Shown: positions 51,391 to 59,420 of the stretch, piece after piece
Numbering within the stretch: the first letter of the stretch is position 1
How the letters are laid out: each line of letters starts with the position of its first letter
Source: CAVVYW01 sp963752605
Lineage (GTDB): Bacteria > Actinomycetota > Thermoleophilia > Solirubrobacterales > 70-9
Assembly: GCA_963752605.1 (NCBI GenBank)
Contig: CAVVYW010000005.1
Span: 930,001-994,000, forward strand
Direction: 5' to 3'
Length of the DNA stretch: 64,000 nucleotides
The notes under the pieces: model-generated
Databases searched by the model: none
Seen by the model: the letters and a program-made list of their open reading frames with translations, nothing else
What the model was told of the DNA's origin: nothing
Program-made: the position numbers and the translations under genes

Positions 51391-52345
51391 CGCGACCTCG
51401 AGCCGACTTCTGGAGCTGCTCTCGCTGCTCCAGGCGCGCCCCTACTGGCTGGGGCCCGAGCTCGCCGAGCGGCTCGAGGTGTCGCGAAGAACGATCCGGC
51501 GGGACATCGAGCGGTTGCGCGAGCTCGGCTACCCGGTCCAGTCCCTGACCGGCCCCGCCGGCGGCTACCGGCTCGCAGCCGGGACCGCGATGCCGCCGCT
51601 GCTCCTCGACGACGACGAGGCGATCGCGATCGCGGTCGGGCTCGGCACGGCCGCCCGCTCGTCGGTGACCGGGATCGAGGAGACCGCGGTGCGAGCGCTG
51701 GTCAAGCTCGAGCAGGTCCTGCCGGCTCACCTCCGCCGCCGGGTCGGCGCGCTGGGCTCGGCGACCATAGCCCCGGCGGTCGACGGCCCGACCGTCGACC
51801 CCCGGCATCTGACCACGATCGCAGCCGCCTGCCGCGACGCCGAGTGCCTCCGCTTCGCCTACCGCAGCCGCGACGGCACCGAGAGCCGCCGCGAGGTCGA
51901 GCCCCATTCGCTCGTCAACCTGGGCCGCCGCTGGTACCTCGCCGCCTGGGACCGCCGCCGCGAGGACTGGCGCAGCTTCCGGGTCGATCGGCTCGCGCGC
52001 CCGGCCTCGACCGGTGTTCGCTTTGACCCTCGCAAGCTGCCCGCCCGAGATGCCGCCGCCTACGTCAAGCAGAGCATCGCCGGGGCGCCGACTCGGTATG
52101 AGGCCCGGGTCACGCTCCACGCCCCCGTCGAGCAGATCGCCGGTCGCTTCGCCGCCCGCTGGGGAACGATCGAGGAGAAGGGCGCGAACAGCTGCGAGTT
52201 CCGGACGGGCGACGACGACCTCGGATGGCTCGCGCTGCGGATCGCGATGCTGGGGGTCGACTTCGAGGTCCACGAGCCGCCCGAGCTCGCCGAGCACCTG
52301 CGGACCCTGGCGGGGCGGCTGAGGCGAGCCGCGGGCAAGCCCTAG
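51386..52345 (+). CDS. HTH-WYL transcriptional regulator
   Basis: 319 residues. N-terminal winged HTH (RLLELLSLLQARPYWLGPEL, then LEVSRRTIRRDIERLRELGY), a linker TGPAGGYRLAAGTAMPPLLL, a WYL domain with SLVNLGRRWYLAAWD, and a C-terminal WCX domain. WYL proteins sense nucleotides or other ligands, and some regulate damage or defence. The GTG at 51386 is the start; a very long upstream frame is antisense to the VOC gene. The 3' end overlaps the convergent CHAD gene by 4 bp. Confidence 0.9.
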   Translation: MTATSSRLLELLSLLQARPYWLGPELAERLEVSRRTIRRDIERLRELGYPVQSLTGPAGGYRLAAGTAMPPLLLDDDEAIAIAVGLGTAARSSVTGIEETAVRALVKLEQVLPAHLRRRVGALGSATIAPAVDGPTVDPRHLTTIAAACRDAECLRFAYRSRDGTESRREVEPHSLVNLGRRWYLAAWDRRREDWRSFRVDRLARPASTGVRFDPRKLPARDAAAYVKQSIAGAPTRYEARVTLHAPVEQIAGRFAARWGTIEEKGANSCEFRTGDDDLGWLALRIAMLGVDFEVHEPPELAEHLRTLAGRLRRAAGKP

Positions 52346-53043
52346 CGAGGGATATGCCGCGACGAATCGCGGATTCGCTGTGCCTCGGCTCGCTCTGCGC
52401 GCGCATCCGCCTCCTGCTTCGCTCGCTCCGCCGCCTCGAGCTTCGCCTGGGCCTCGGCCGCCGCCTTCGCCGCCCGGCGAGCCTCCCTGGCGCGCTTCAG
52501 ATGGGCGTCCACCGCGCGCTCCAGGCGCAGCCAGGTCCCCGTCTCCTCCTGGCGCTTCCAGAACGCGACGAAGCGGTCGAAGAGCAGCTCACGGCGGGCC
52601 CTCAGGTAGACCGCGAGGACGTCGAGCCCCCGGTAGATGGTGCGGCTTGGTGCCTGGGCGGCAAGCCTGGGATCGAGATCGGGCGTCTGCCCGGCCCTGG
52701 CGCGGACCGCCTCGGCGTCCGCGCTCTGCAGCTCCTCGATGTGCTCGCGCACCCGCGGGAGCATCACGTCGCAATCGTGGATCTCGCCGAGGATGTCCTG
52801 CAGGTCGCGGGCGCGCCGTCTCGCCGTATCGGCCGGCTTGCCGAAGCAGAACCCCGTGACCTCGAGGACGTAGCGAAGCCGCTTCGCGGCGATGCGCATG
52901 TCGTGCTGGGCCCTCTCCCTGTCGGGATCGAGGGCCTTCGGGGAGAAGGAGCGCAGCTCGTCGAGCCGCACCTTGACGATGCGCGCGGCGTTCTCAGCCA
53001 GTGGGCCGGCGGGGTCGAGCTTCTTGACCGCACGCGCCTTCAT
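52342..53043 (-). CDS. CHAD-domain protein with long coiled-coil tail
   Basis: 233 residues. The CHAD domain has HDMRIAAKRLRYVLEVTGF with conserved His/Arg/Lys, and DLQDILGEIHDCDVMLPRV. CHAD proteins are all-helical and bind polyphosphate through basic surfaces. A long Ala/Lys/Glu coiled-coil tail (residues about 175-225, REARRAAKAAAEAQAKLEAA) is added. It overlaps the previous CHAD gene by 4 bp. The domain probably starts further upstream, in the first CHAD protein. Confidence 0.9.
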   Translation of the reverse strand: MKARAVKKLDPAGPLAENAARIVKVRLDELRSFSPKALDPDRERAQHDMRIAAKRLRYVLEVTGFCFGKPADTARRRARDLQDILGEIHDCDVMLPRVREHIEELQSADAEAVRARAGQTPDLDPRLAAQAPSRTIYRGLDVLAVYLRARRELLFDRFVAFWKRQEETGTWLRLERAVDAHLKRAREARRAAKAAAEAQAKLEAAERAKQEADARAERAEAQRIRDSSRHIPR

Positions 53044-53558
53044 GCCTCCGCCTCGGCCTCCTCGGCCTCTTCAGCGCGGCCTCGGTCCCGCGCCGCCGCC
53101 ACCAGCTCCATCAGGCTCTCCCGCAGGGGCGTCAGGCTCTGAATGTCCACCAGGGGAGCCAGCTCGACGTTGGCCTGGGCCTGCTCTGACGCCAGCCGGT
53201 CGATCAGCGAGGAGACCCCGCGGCGGTCGGGCGCCGGCATCTGGTCGTTGAAGCTCCGCAGCGAGGCGATCGCCACGTCGCGATCGCGGCGCTCGCCGAG
53301 CCCGTCGGCAAGCCGCTTCACCTCCCGCATCGTCTCCTTGTAGGCCTTGGGCGGGAAGCAGGGCTCGAAGACCTCGAGCGCGGCGCGCAGGCGCCGGGTC
53401 GCGACCCGCATGTCGTGCACCCGCTCGATGTCGCCGGTGTCCAGGACGCCGCGGGAGTGGTCGGCGAGCTCCTCGGTGCGGACCTCGACGATCCTCGCGG
53501 CGGCCTCGCCGTAGCTCTCCTCGGGGCTCAGATCGGGGATCGGCCTTGGCTTCGCCAT
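53040..53558 (-). CDS. CHAD-domain protein
   Basis: 172 residues. The conserved helical motif HDMRVATRRLRAALEVFEPCF is near residue 50, followed by EVKRLADGLGERRDRDVAIA. The N-terminal half of a CHAD repeat only; together with the next gene it could form a complete two-half CHAD domain split over two genes. Start taken at 53558 because an upstream ATG lacks similarity. 38 bp downstream of the ppx gene, which supports a polyphosphate role. Confidence 0.88.
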   Translation of the reverse strand: MAKPRPIPDLSPEESYGEAAARIVEVRTEELADHSRGVLDTGDIERVHDMRVATRRLRAALEVFEPCFPPKAYKETMREVKRLADGLGERRDRDVAIASLRSFNDQMPAPDRRGVSSLIDRLASEQAQANVELAPLVDIQSLTPLRESLMELVAAARDRGRAEEAEEAEAEA

Positions 53559-53596
53559 GACTTCACACCCTATGACCCGCGTCAAGCGAAAAGTGA

Positions 53597-54502
53597 CTAC
53601 GCCGCCAGGGACTTCGCGGGGTCTCCGGCCTTCCCGTTGAGCAGCTCGAGGATGATTCCCTCCCGCAGGCCCCCCTTGCCGATCTGCAGGGGCTGCCCGA
53701 GAAGGTCTGAGAACTTCTCCAAGAGGAGCACCCCGGCAGGCAGGAGCTTCACCCGCCGCGGGTCGAGCTCAAAGCGCCTGGCGACATCGGTGATCTCGTC
53801 GCTGGAGAGGACGCGCACGGCCCGCTCCAGCGTCTCGTATTCGAGCACCGCACCTACCAGGGTGCGGAGCGAGGTGGCGCTGCCGCCCACGGCGACGGCC
53901 TGGTCCGGAAGCTCCAGGTCCACCTTCTCGAAGTGATCGCCGATGTGATCGCGCAGCGCCCGGATCTCGGCCGCGGAGGGCGGGTCGCTCTCGAGATGGT
54001 CCTCGGTCAGGGAGCCGGAGCCGATCTTGAAGGAGCGGACGTCCCTGACCCCCTCCCCCAGGGAGCCGTAGATCACCTCGGAAGACCCCCCGCCCACGTC
54101 GACGACGGCGACGGAGCCCTCAACCGGATGCCCGAGCGACTTGGTCGCGCCGATGAAGGCGAGGCGGCCCTCCTCCTCCTCGTCGAGGACCTCCACCTCC
54201 ACCCCGCCTGTCTCCTCGATCGCCTTCACGACCTTGTCGCGGTTCTTCGCCTCGCGAATGGCCGCCGTGGCGACGGTCTTGATCACCTCGGCGCCGAGCT
54301 CCTCGGCGAGCTTCACCTGGGTGGCGACCACCTCGCCGACCTCGGCGATCTTCTCCGCGGTGATCTTGCCTTCCTTGCGCGCGCCCTTGCCGATGCGCGT
54401 ATAGGCGCGCTGCTCCATCACCTTGCGGAGCTGGCCCTCCTGGGGCTCGGCCACGAGCAGCCGGGTCGTGTTCGAGCCGATGTCAATCGCCCCGCACAGC
54501 AT
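53597..54502 (-). CDS. ppx: Exopolyphosphatase / pppGpp phosphatase family protein
   Basis: 301 residues of the ASKHA fold. Phosphate 1 loop CGAIDIGSNTTRLLV, connecting VIKTVATAAIREAKNRD, phosphate 2 loop VAVVDVGGGSSEVIY, and GSLTEDHLESDPP. The size fits the short two-domain Ppx2-like enzymes in actinobacteria, which can hydrolyse polyphosphate and sometimes pppGpp. It lies 74 bp downstream of the zinc-ribbon cassette A and upstream of two CHAD genes on the same strand. Confidence 0.92.
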   Translation of the reverse strand: MLCGAIDIGSNTTRLLVAEPQEGQLRKVMEQRAYTRIGKGARKEGKITAEKIAEVGEVVATQVKLAEELGAEVIKTVATAAIREAKNRDKVVKAIEETGGVEVEVLDEEEEGRLAFIGATKSLGHPVEGSVAVVDVGGGSSEVIYGSLGEGVRDVRSFKIGSGSLTEDHLESDPPSAAEIRALRDHIGDHFEKVDLELPDQAVAVGGSATSLRTLVGAVLEYETLERAVRVLSSDEITDVARRFELDPRRVKLLPAGVLLLEKFSDLLGQPLQIGKGGLREGIILELLNGKAGDPAKSLAA

Positions 54503-54576
54503 CAGCGCGGATGTTCGCAGAGCGCGCGGATGCGCCTCCGCTCTCAGATTGCCGCGCTTTGCGGGGAAAAGGGGGG

Positions 54577-55860
54577 CTAGGAGCCGGCCTGGCCCTGGAC
54601 CTGGCTTGAGTCGCCCGCACCCTTCATCCCCTGGTCGCTGGCGAGGCTCCCCAGCGAGATCAGGTCGGGCGGCTTCAGGTCGACCGTCGCGGTGATCGGC
54701 TGGCCGGGGCGAAGCTTGGAGAGGTCGATCCCCTGGGCCACGCCGAGCACGCTGTCCCGCTCGGACTCCCTGGTGTCGTCCGCGGAGAGCACCAGCTGGC
54801 GGCTGCCGGGGCAGACCGCCTGGACGATCCCCTCGAGCGAGGCGGAGGTCACGCCGCTCTGGGTGATCGACCGCCGGGTCTCGGTGAGGTTCGCTGCGGA
54901 CGACGCCTTCGGGCCCGCGGCGCCCGCCTCGCCGTCGGAGTCGCAGGCGTTCGGCCCGGGCTGGGGCGTGGTGGTGGTCGTGGCGGGCGGGGTGCCATCT
55001 GACGGGGCCGGCGGCGGGGTGGGCGCGGGGCTCGAGCCGGGCGCGTCGAAGCGAACGGTCACCGTCACCGAGCTGGCGAAGTCCGGGGGCGTCGCCGCCC
55101 CAGCGGCGTCCGGCGGCACGTGGACCAGCACGGAGCTTCCGGTACCCGACACGGTGTAGTAGTCCCTGCCGGCCGCATCGTCACGGAAGGTGACGGTCCC
55201 CGAGAAGGTGGCACCGCCGGCCCTCCCGCTCGTCTTTCGCTTGCCGTCCTCGGCGTAGGTGCCGTTGAGGAGCGTGCGCACGGGGGCCCGCACGCGGTCC
55301 CCGGGCCGCGGGAGCCCACGGGCGTGGACGGAGACCAGGGGGCCGCCCTGGGCGAGCGCGTAGCTGCCCGCCACCGGATTGACGTGGACGACGGTGCCGC
55401 TGATGATCTGCGGCTCCGGCTTGGGCGTCTTGGCAGTGGCGGTCGGCTGGACACCGGGCGCATATGCCGAGCCGAAGCTGGAAGCGACGGGAGCCGGCGG
55501 CTCGGGCGCGGGGGCCGGCGCGACGGGCTCGGCCGTGTCCTTCGGCGGAGGCGGAGGCGACGCCTGCGCGAGGATCGGCGGAGGCGGCGCTGGATGCTCC
55601 GAGAGCGCCGTACTCATCGCCGTTCCGACCACGACACCGAAGACGAGGGTGGCGAGAGCCAGGGTGCTCGCGACCCTGAGCGGCATCGGCAGGCCGAACC
55701 GGTTGGGGGCATACGGGGGCGGCGCCCCGTACGGCATGCTGAGCGGTGAGACGAGGCGCTCGCCGCACTCCGCGCAGTAGCGCTGGTCGGTTGCCAGGCC
55801 AGTGCCGCAGCTCGGGCACGGCCCCCGGAGATTGATGCCGACCGGATCCCGGAGGCTCAT
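54577..55860 (-). CDS. Zinc-ribbon membrane protein A3 (large)
   Basis: 427 residues. Zinc ribbon at Cys15, 18, 29, 32 (CPSC-x10-CAEC). Membrane helix at about 62-85 (RVASTLALATLVFGVVVGTA). A Pro/Ala/Glu-rich outer region follows. Then two small beta modules appear: ISGTVVHVNPVAGSYALA, a middle module with FSGTVTFRDDAAGRDYYTV, and EGIVQAVCPGSRQLVLSA. It ends with a common motif DLSKLRPGQPITATVDL, SLASDQGMKGAGD. The last modules look like the OB-like repeats of DUF5666-type proteins. Clear paralogue of B3. The stop of A2 overlaps its ATG by 4 bp. Function unknown. Confidence 0.8.
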   Translation of the reverse strand: MSLRDPVGINLRGPCPSCGTGLATDQRYCAECGERLVSPLSMPYGAPPPYAPNRFGLPMPLRVASTLALATLVFGVVVGTAMSTALSEHPAPPPPILAQASPPPPPKDTAEPVAPAPAPEPPAPVASSFGSAYAPGVQPTATAKTPKPEPQIISGTVVHVNPVAGSYALAQGGPLVSVHARGLPRPGDRVRAPVRTLLNGTYAEDGKRKTSGRAGGATFSGTVTFRDDAAGRDYYTVSGTGSSVLVHVPPDAAGAATPPDFASSVTVTVRFDAPGSSPAPTPPPAPSDGTPPATTTTTPQPGPNACDSDGEAGAAGPKASSAANLTETRRSITQSGVTSASLEGIVQAVCPGSRQLVLSADDTRESERDSVLGVAQGIDLSKLRPGQPITATVDLKPPDLISLGSLASDQGMKGAGDSSQVQGQAGS

Positions 55861-56543
55861 GTGGACTCCGATTTCGCCGCGGGCTTGGGCTGCTCGGCCT
55901 TGGGCTGTTCGGTGGGCTTGGACTGCTCGGTGGTGCCCTTGGCGTCAGCCGTCGGCTTCGCCCCGGCCGCCTTCGCCTCGGTCGCCTTCGTCTTTGCCTC
56001 GGGCTTCAGCTCCTTGCCGCACTGCCAGCAGAAGATCGCGCCGCGCGCCTGGAGCCCGCCGCAGGAGGGACAGGTCCCGGCGGCGCCCTCCTGCTCGAGT
56101 CGCAGGACGCGCTCGACCTGGCCGAGCTGGGAGTCCACCTCCTGAAGCCTCGCCGCCTGCTTCAGCAACACGTCCATCCGGAAATGATCGCGGCTGGCCA
56201 TCTCGTATGCGATGCCGCCCAGATCCCACTGGAGCTCGGCGAACTGGCGGGCGAGGTGGTCGCGCTGCTTGGCGAGCTCGGGGCGGGTCACGGCCTGGCC
56301 GGGGGCTCCCTCGATCGTTTTCCCCTGCCGCTTGCCGGCCGGGGTCGAGCTTCTCGCCGAGGCGCCGGTGGCGACGGCCTTCGATCCGGCCAGCTTCAGC
56401 GCGGGCATGTCCCAACCGGACCGGAAGGTGTCGAAGAACCCAGGACGAGCAGCGCCCTTCGGAGCCTTCGGGGCGGGCGCGGTCTTGGCCTCCACCGGAG
56501 GTTGAGCCTCAGTCTGCTTCTTCGAGCCGCGGCGGCCGATCAT
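55857..56543 (-). CDS. Zinc-ribbon coiled-coil protein A2 (cytoplasmic)
   Basis: 228 residues with no membrane helix. The N-terminal 80 residues are Lys/Pro/Ala-rich. A helical core ARQFAELQWDLGGIAYEMAS, DHFRMDVLLKQAARLQEVDS and QLGQVERVLRLEQEG reads as a coiled coil. The zinc ribbon is Cys158, 161, 172, 175 (TCPSCGGLQARGAIFCWQCG). A Lys/Glu/Pro-rich tail of about 50 residues follows. Paralogue of B2, which is nearly identical across the core (FAELQWDLGG, SRDHxRxDVLxKQAAxLQ). Starts inside the A1 stop. Confidence 0.8.
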   Translation of the reverse strand: MIGRRGSKKQTEAQPPVEAKTAPAPKAPKGAARPGFFDTFRSGWDMPALKLAGSKAVATGASARSSTPAGKRQGKTIEGAPGQAVTRPELAKQRDHLARQFAELQWDLGGIAYEMASRDHFRMDVLLKQAARLQEVDSQLGQVERVLRLEQEGAAGTCPSCGGLQARGAIFCWQCGKELKPEAKTKATEAKAAGAKPTADAKGTTEQSKPTEQPKAEQPKPAAKSEST

Positions 56544-57034
56544 GGCGTGCCTCTCTTCGTCGCGGGCGGGACCCCCGGCTGGGACTCGGGGGCGGCGCCG
56601 GCTTCCGGGACGGGGCTCGGCGTGGTGGTGGCGGGGGGTGCTGGCGTGGCGGGCGTGGTCGTCGCCGGGGGCGCCGCGGGCGTCGTGGTGGCGCCTGTGG
56701 TAGGCGTGGTCTGGGCCGGCGGCGCAGTGGACGACGCAGGCTCGTCGTCTTCGTCCTTGCCGATCAGCACACCAACCAGCAGGGCGATGCCCAGGAGCCC
56801 GATCAGAGCGGCGGCCGCAAGCGGGTTCCATCCGCGGCCGGCCGGGGCACGGGCGACTCCGTTCTCCGAGGCAGAATCGCCCGCGAAAAGGTGCTGCCGG
56901 AACTCCACCCGGGGATCGGCGCCCCGGTGTCCGCAATTCAGGCAGTAGCGCTGGTCGGCGGCCATCGGCTTACCGCACGAGGGGCAGCTCTGCTCCTGCT
57001 TGCTTTCGCTCGGTGTGGGCTTGGTGCTTGCCAA
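56540..57034 (-). CDS. Zinc-ribbon membrane protein A1 (small)
   Basis: 164 residues from a TTG start preceded by ATAGGAGCCGAG. Zinc ribbon at Cys17, 20, 31, 34 (CPSC-x10-CLNC), then a linker with VEFRQHLFAGD, one membrane helix at about 70-92 (PLAAAALIGLLGIALLVGVL) and a low-complexity Thr/Pro/Ala outer tail (TTPTTGATTTPAAPPATTT). Paralogue of B1 with the shared CLNCGxRxAxPRVxxxxxL core. It probably starts the operon A1-A2-A3-ppx-CHAD-CHAD. The ATGA overlap with A2 suggests coupling. Confidence 0.8.
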   Translation of the reverse strand: MASTKPTPSESKQEQSCPSCGKPMAADQRYCLNCGHRGADPRVEFRQHLFAGDSASENGVARAPAGRGWNPLAAAALIGLLGIALLVGVLIGKDEDDEPASSTAPPAQTTPTTGATTTPAAPPATTTPATPAPPATTTPSPVPEAGAAPESQPGVPPATKRGTP

Positions 57035-57122
57035 CTCGGCTCCTATCTTCCTGCATGGCTGGGCTCCAAACACGGTTCGCGAGCGAACCCAGCCCCGCCT
57101 TGGGGCCAATAGTACGAGCTTC

Positions 57123-57151
57123 ATTCACGGACTGTTCACGGGATGTCCCAG
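57123..57151. promoter_or_regulatory. Candidate PHO box upstream of cassette A
   Basis: On the plus strand, ATTCACG (57123-57129), GTTCACG (57134-57140) and GTCCCAG (57145-57151) have exactly 11-base periodicity. This matches the direct-repeat architecture of Streptomyces PhoP boxes (GTTCACC units every 11 bases). They lie in the 139-bp divergent region between the A1 start and the isomerase-like gene. The first two units match 5-6 of 7 positions. Confidence 0.55.
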
Positions 57152-57173
57152 GACGCGCCGTACCTTCGCATCG

Positions 57174-58049
57174 ATGCAGGCAAAGCTTCACGAGCGATTC
57201 GGGCTGAACGTCCCGAACGAATGGTGGGCCGCGGCACCGCTGTTGAAGGAGATGGAGGCCGCCGGCTTCCGGTTCGTCCAGGTCCCATCTCCCCCGGAAT
57301 CCGTGCTCAGCACCCCACGCCTGCTCGCCCGTCATTCCGCGGCGCTCGCCGAGGGGCTCGAGACCACCGGGCTCGGCCTCGTCCTGCATGCCCCCGCGTC
57401 ACTGAGGGTCGGCACGCCGGATGGCGCACGGGCCCTGGAGGGCCTGCTCGCCTACGCGGCTCACTCCGGGGGTACTCACGTCGTCTATCACGCGGCCAAC
57501 CTCCCGGACGCGCCGGGCAGCCAGGACGAGCTGCTCGCGGAGACTCGCGCCCTGGCGGCCCTCGCCAAGCGCGCGGAGCGCCTGGGCGTGACGATCGCAC
57601 TCGAGAACCTCGCGCCAGTCTTCCCGGGGCCGGACGCGCTTTCGTTCGCCCCCCTGACCCTGCGCACGATGGCGAAGCGGATCGGATCACCGGCCGTCGG
57701 CCTCTGCATCGACGTCGGGCACGCCAACATCGTGGCCGGGCTCCGCGCGACGGACCCGATCGAGCTGATCGAGCCGGCGCTCGACCGCGCCGTCCTCTTC
57801 CACCTGCACGACAATCTTGGTGCCCGGCGGCGCAGTGAAGCTCCCGCCGAGCTCGACCCCCTGAGGCTCGACCTGCATCTGCCTCCCGGCAGGGGGACCG
57901 TCCCCTGGCCGAAGCTGGCGCCGTACCTCGGCCGCCGCGAGGCGCCCCTGATCCTCGAGATCCACCCGCCGCAGCGGCCGACCGCGGCAAAGCTGTTCGA
58001 GTCCGCGACGGCCGCGCTCGCGCCGCCGTCCGTCCCGGCGCCCGCGTAG
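57174..58049 (+). CDS. Xylose-isomerase-like TIM-barrel protein (AP endonuclease 2 superfamily)
   Basis: 291 residues. The barrel has GLVLHAPASLRVGTPDG, HVVYHAANLP, VTIALENLAPVFPGPD, the metal-site segment GLCIDVGHANIVAG, VLFHLHDN and the last strand LILEIHPP. His, Glu and Asp ligands line the barrel as in sugar-phosphate isomerases/endonuclease IV relatives. ATG at 57174 is chosen. It is inserted between the two zinc-ribbon cassettes in the opposite orientation, and its stop TAG abuts the CTA complement of the B3 stop with no gap. Its actual reaction is unknown. Confidence 0.85.
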   Translation: MQAKLHERFGLNVPNEWWAAAPLLKEMEAAGFRFVQVPSPPESVLSTPRLLARHSAALAEGLETTGLGLVLHAPASLRVGTPDGARALEGLLAYAAHSGGTHVVYHAANLPDAPGSQDELLAETRALAALAKRAERLGVTIALENLAPVFPGPDALSFAPLTLRTMAKRIGSPAVGLCIDVGHANIVAGLRATDPIELIEPALDRAVLFHLHDNLGARRRSEAPAELDPLRLDLHLPPGRGTVPWPKLAPYLGRREAPLILEIHPPQRPTAAKLFESATAALAPPSVPAPA

Positions 58050-59420
58050 CTACTTCTTCTTCTTTTTCTTCTTCTTCTTCTTGGGGGTGCCCAGGTCGTC
58101 GACCGGCGCGCCGGCCATGTCGCCGTGGCCCTGGAGGTGGTCCCTGGCCCCGGTCACGCCCTGGTCGCTGGCGATGCCGCTGACAAGGGAGGGGCCGCTC
58201 GGGCTGAGGGTGATGTTCGCGACCACCGGCTCCCCGGGCGAGTAGTGGCTGAGGTCGATCGAGCCGGTCGAGAGCTCCTGGTCCACGCCGCGCTCGCGGA
58301 TCGCATCGGCGGAGATCAGCATCTTGCCCGCGCCGGCGCAGGTCGCCTGCACGATCCCCGCGATGCTCGCGAATTTGGCGTCCGTGGAAGTGGGCGGTGC
58401 CATCCCGGGCCCCAGCTCGAGCACATGGGTGGGCCCCGGGAACGGATTGAACGGAGTCGCGGGGGGCGCGCAGCCGGTTGGCGCCGCAGGCGCCGGCGTC
58501 AGGGCCAGCGGCGTGCTCAGCGACCCAACCCCGCGGATCTCGACCGGCACCGTCACCTGGGCCCCGATCGGTGGCGGCTCGGCGTCCGAGGCCAGCGGCG
58601 GGCCGCCGTCGACGGGGATCCGAACGAGGAGGGAGGAACCGCTCGAGGAGACCACGAAGGCCTCCTCATCGGCCGGCTTGACCGTGTTGCCGGGGTCGGT
58701 GGGGTCGCCGAGGTCCCGATAGGTCACCGTCCCCGTGATGGAGGCCTTGTCGCTGCTGCTCTGGAGGGTGCGTGGGCCGACCTCCCGATAGGTGTCGTTG
58801 AAGAGGCGCCTCCCCACGGTGGCGATGCCGGTTCCTGGGCTCGGCAGCTGATCCGCCCGCTCGGTGTGGACCACGCTCACCGGCTGGGAACCGCTGAGCT
58901 CGGCGAGGGTGAAGCTGAGGGCGCTCGGGTTGACCTGCACGACCACGCCGTCGATCGGGAACTCGTCGGGCTGCGGCGGCCTCTTCTTTTTCTTCTTGCC
59001 CCCGCCTCCGCCGCCTGTGGTGGTCGTGTCGGTCTCGGTGGTGGCGGCTGTCGTGACTGGGCCGGAGGGGGCAGGCGCGGGCGCGGCCGGAGCGGCGGGG
59101 GCCGCCGGCGCGGGCGGCTCCGGGGGCGGAGGCGCCTCCGCGACCACGGGCGGCGGAGGCCCGGCGATGATCGGGGAGAGGTTGGGGCTGATCGCGGTCC
59201 CGACCACGACCCCGAAGCCGAGGGCCAGGGCTGCGCAGGTGGTCGCCATCTGCAGCGGCATCGGCAGCACAAGGCCGGCCGCCCTTCCCTGGGCGGCCGG
59301 CTGCGGAGCGAGATACGGCAGGGCCATCGGCGGACCGACCCGGGCCCCGCACTCGACGCAGTAGTGCTGGTCGACCGCGAGCGGAGCTCCGCAATCAGAG
59401 CAGGGCGCCCGCGCGTTCAT
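58050..59420 (-). CDS. Zinc-ribbon membrane protein B3 (large), poly-Lys tail
   Basis: 456 residues. Zinc ribbon at Cys7, 10, 21, 24 (CSDC-x10-CVEC), membrane helix at about 52-76, Pro/Ala outer region with an internal GGGGGGKKKKKRPPQ. Then beta modules IDGVVVQVNPSALSFTLAEL, SITGTVTYRDLGDPTDPGN and AGIVQATCAGAGKMLISADA, and the motif DLSHYSPGEPVVANITL, SGIASDQGVTGARDHLQ shared with A3. It ends in ten lysines (nine AAG codons and one AAA). Paralogue of A3. Starts inside the B2 stop. A Lys-rich surface could bind anionic polymers. Confidence 0.8.
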   Translation of the reverse strand: MNARAPCSDCGAPLAVDQHYCVECGARVGPPMALPYLAPQPAAQGRAAGLVLPMPLQMATTCAALALGFGVVVGTAISPNLSPIIAGPPPPVVAEAPPPPEPPAPAAPAAPAAPAPAPSGPVTTAATTETDTTTTGGGGGGKKKKKRPPQPDEFPIDGVVVQVNPSALSFTLAELSGSQPVSVVHTERADQLPSPGTGIATVGRRLFNDTYREVGPRTLQSSSDKASITGTVTYRDLGDPTDPGNTVKPADEEAFVVSSSGSSLLVRIPVDGGPPLASDAEPPPIGAQVTVPVEIRGVGSLSTPLALTPAPAAPTGCAPPATPFNPFPGPTHVLELGPGMAPPTSTDAKFASIAGIVQATCAGAGKMLISADAIRERGVDQELSTGSIDLSHYSPGEPVVANITLSPSGPSLVSGIASDQGVTGARDHLQGHGDMAGAPVDDLGTPKKKKKKKKKK

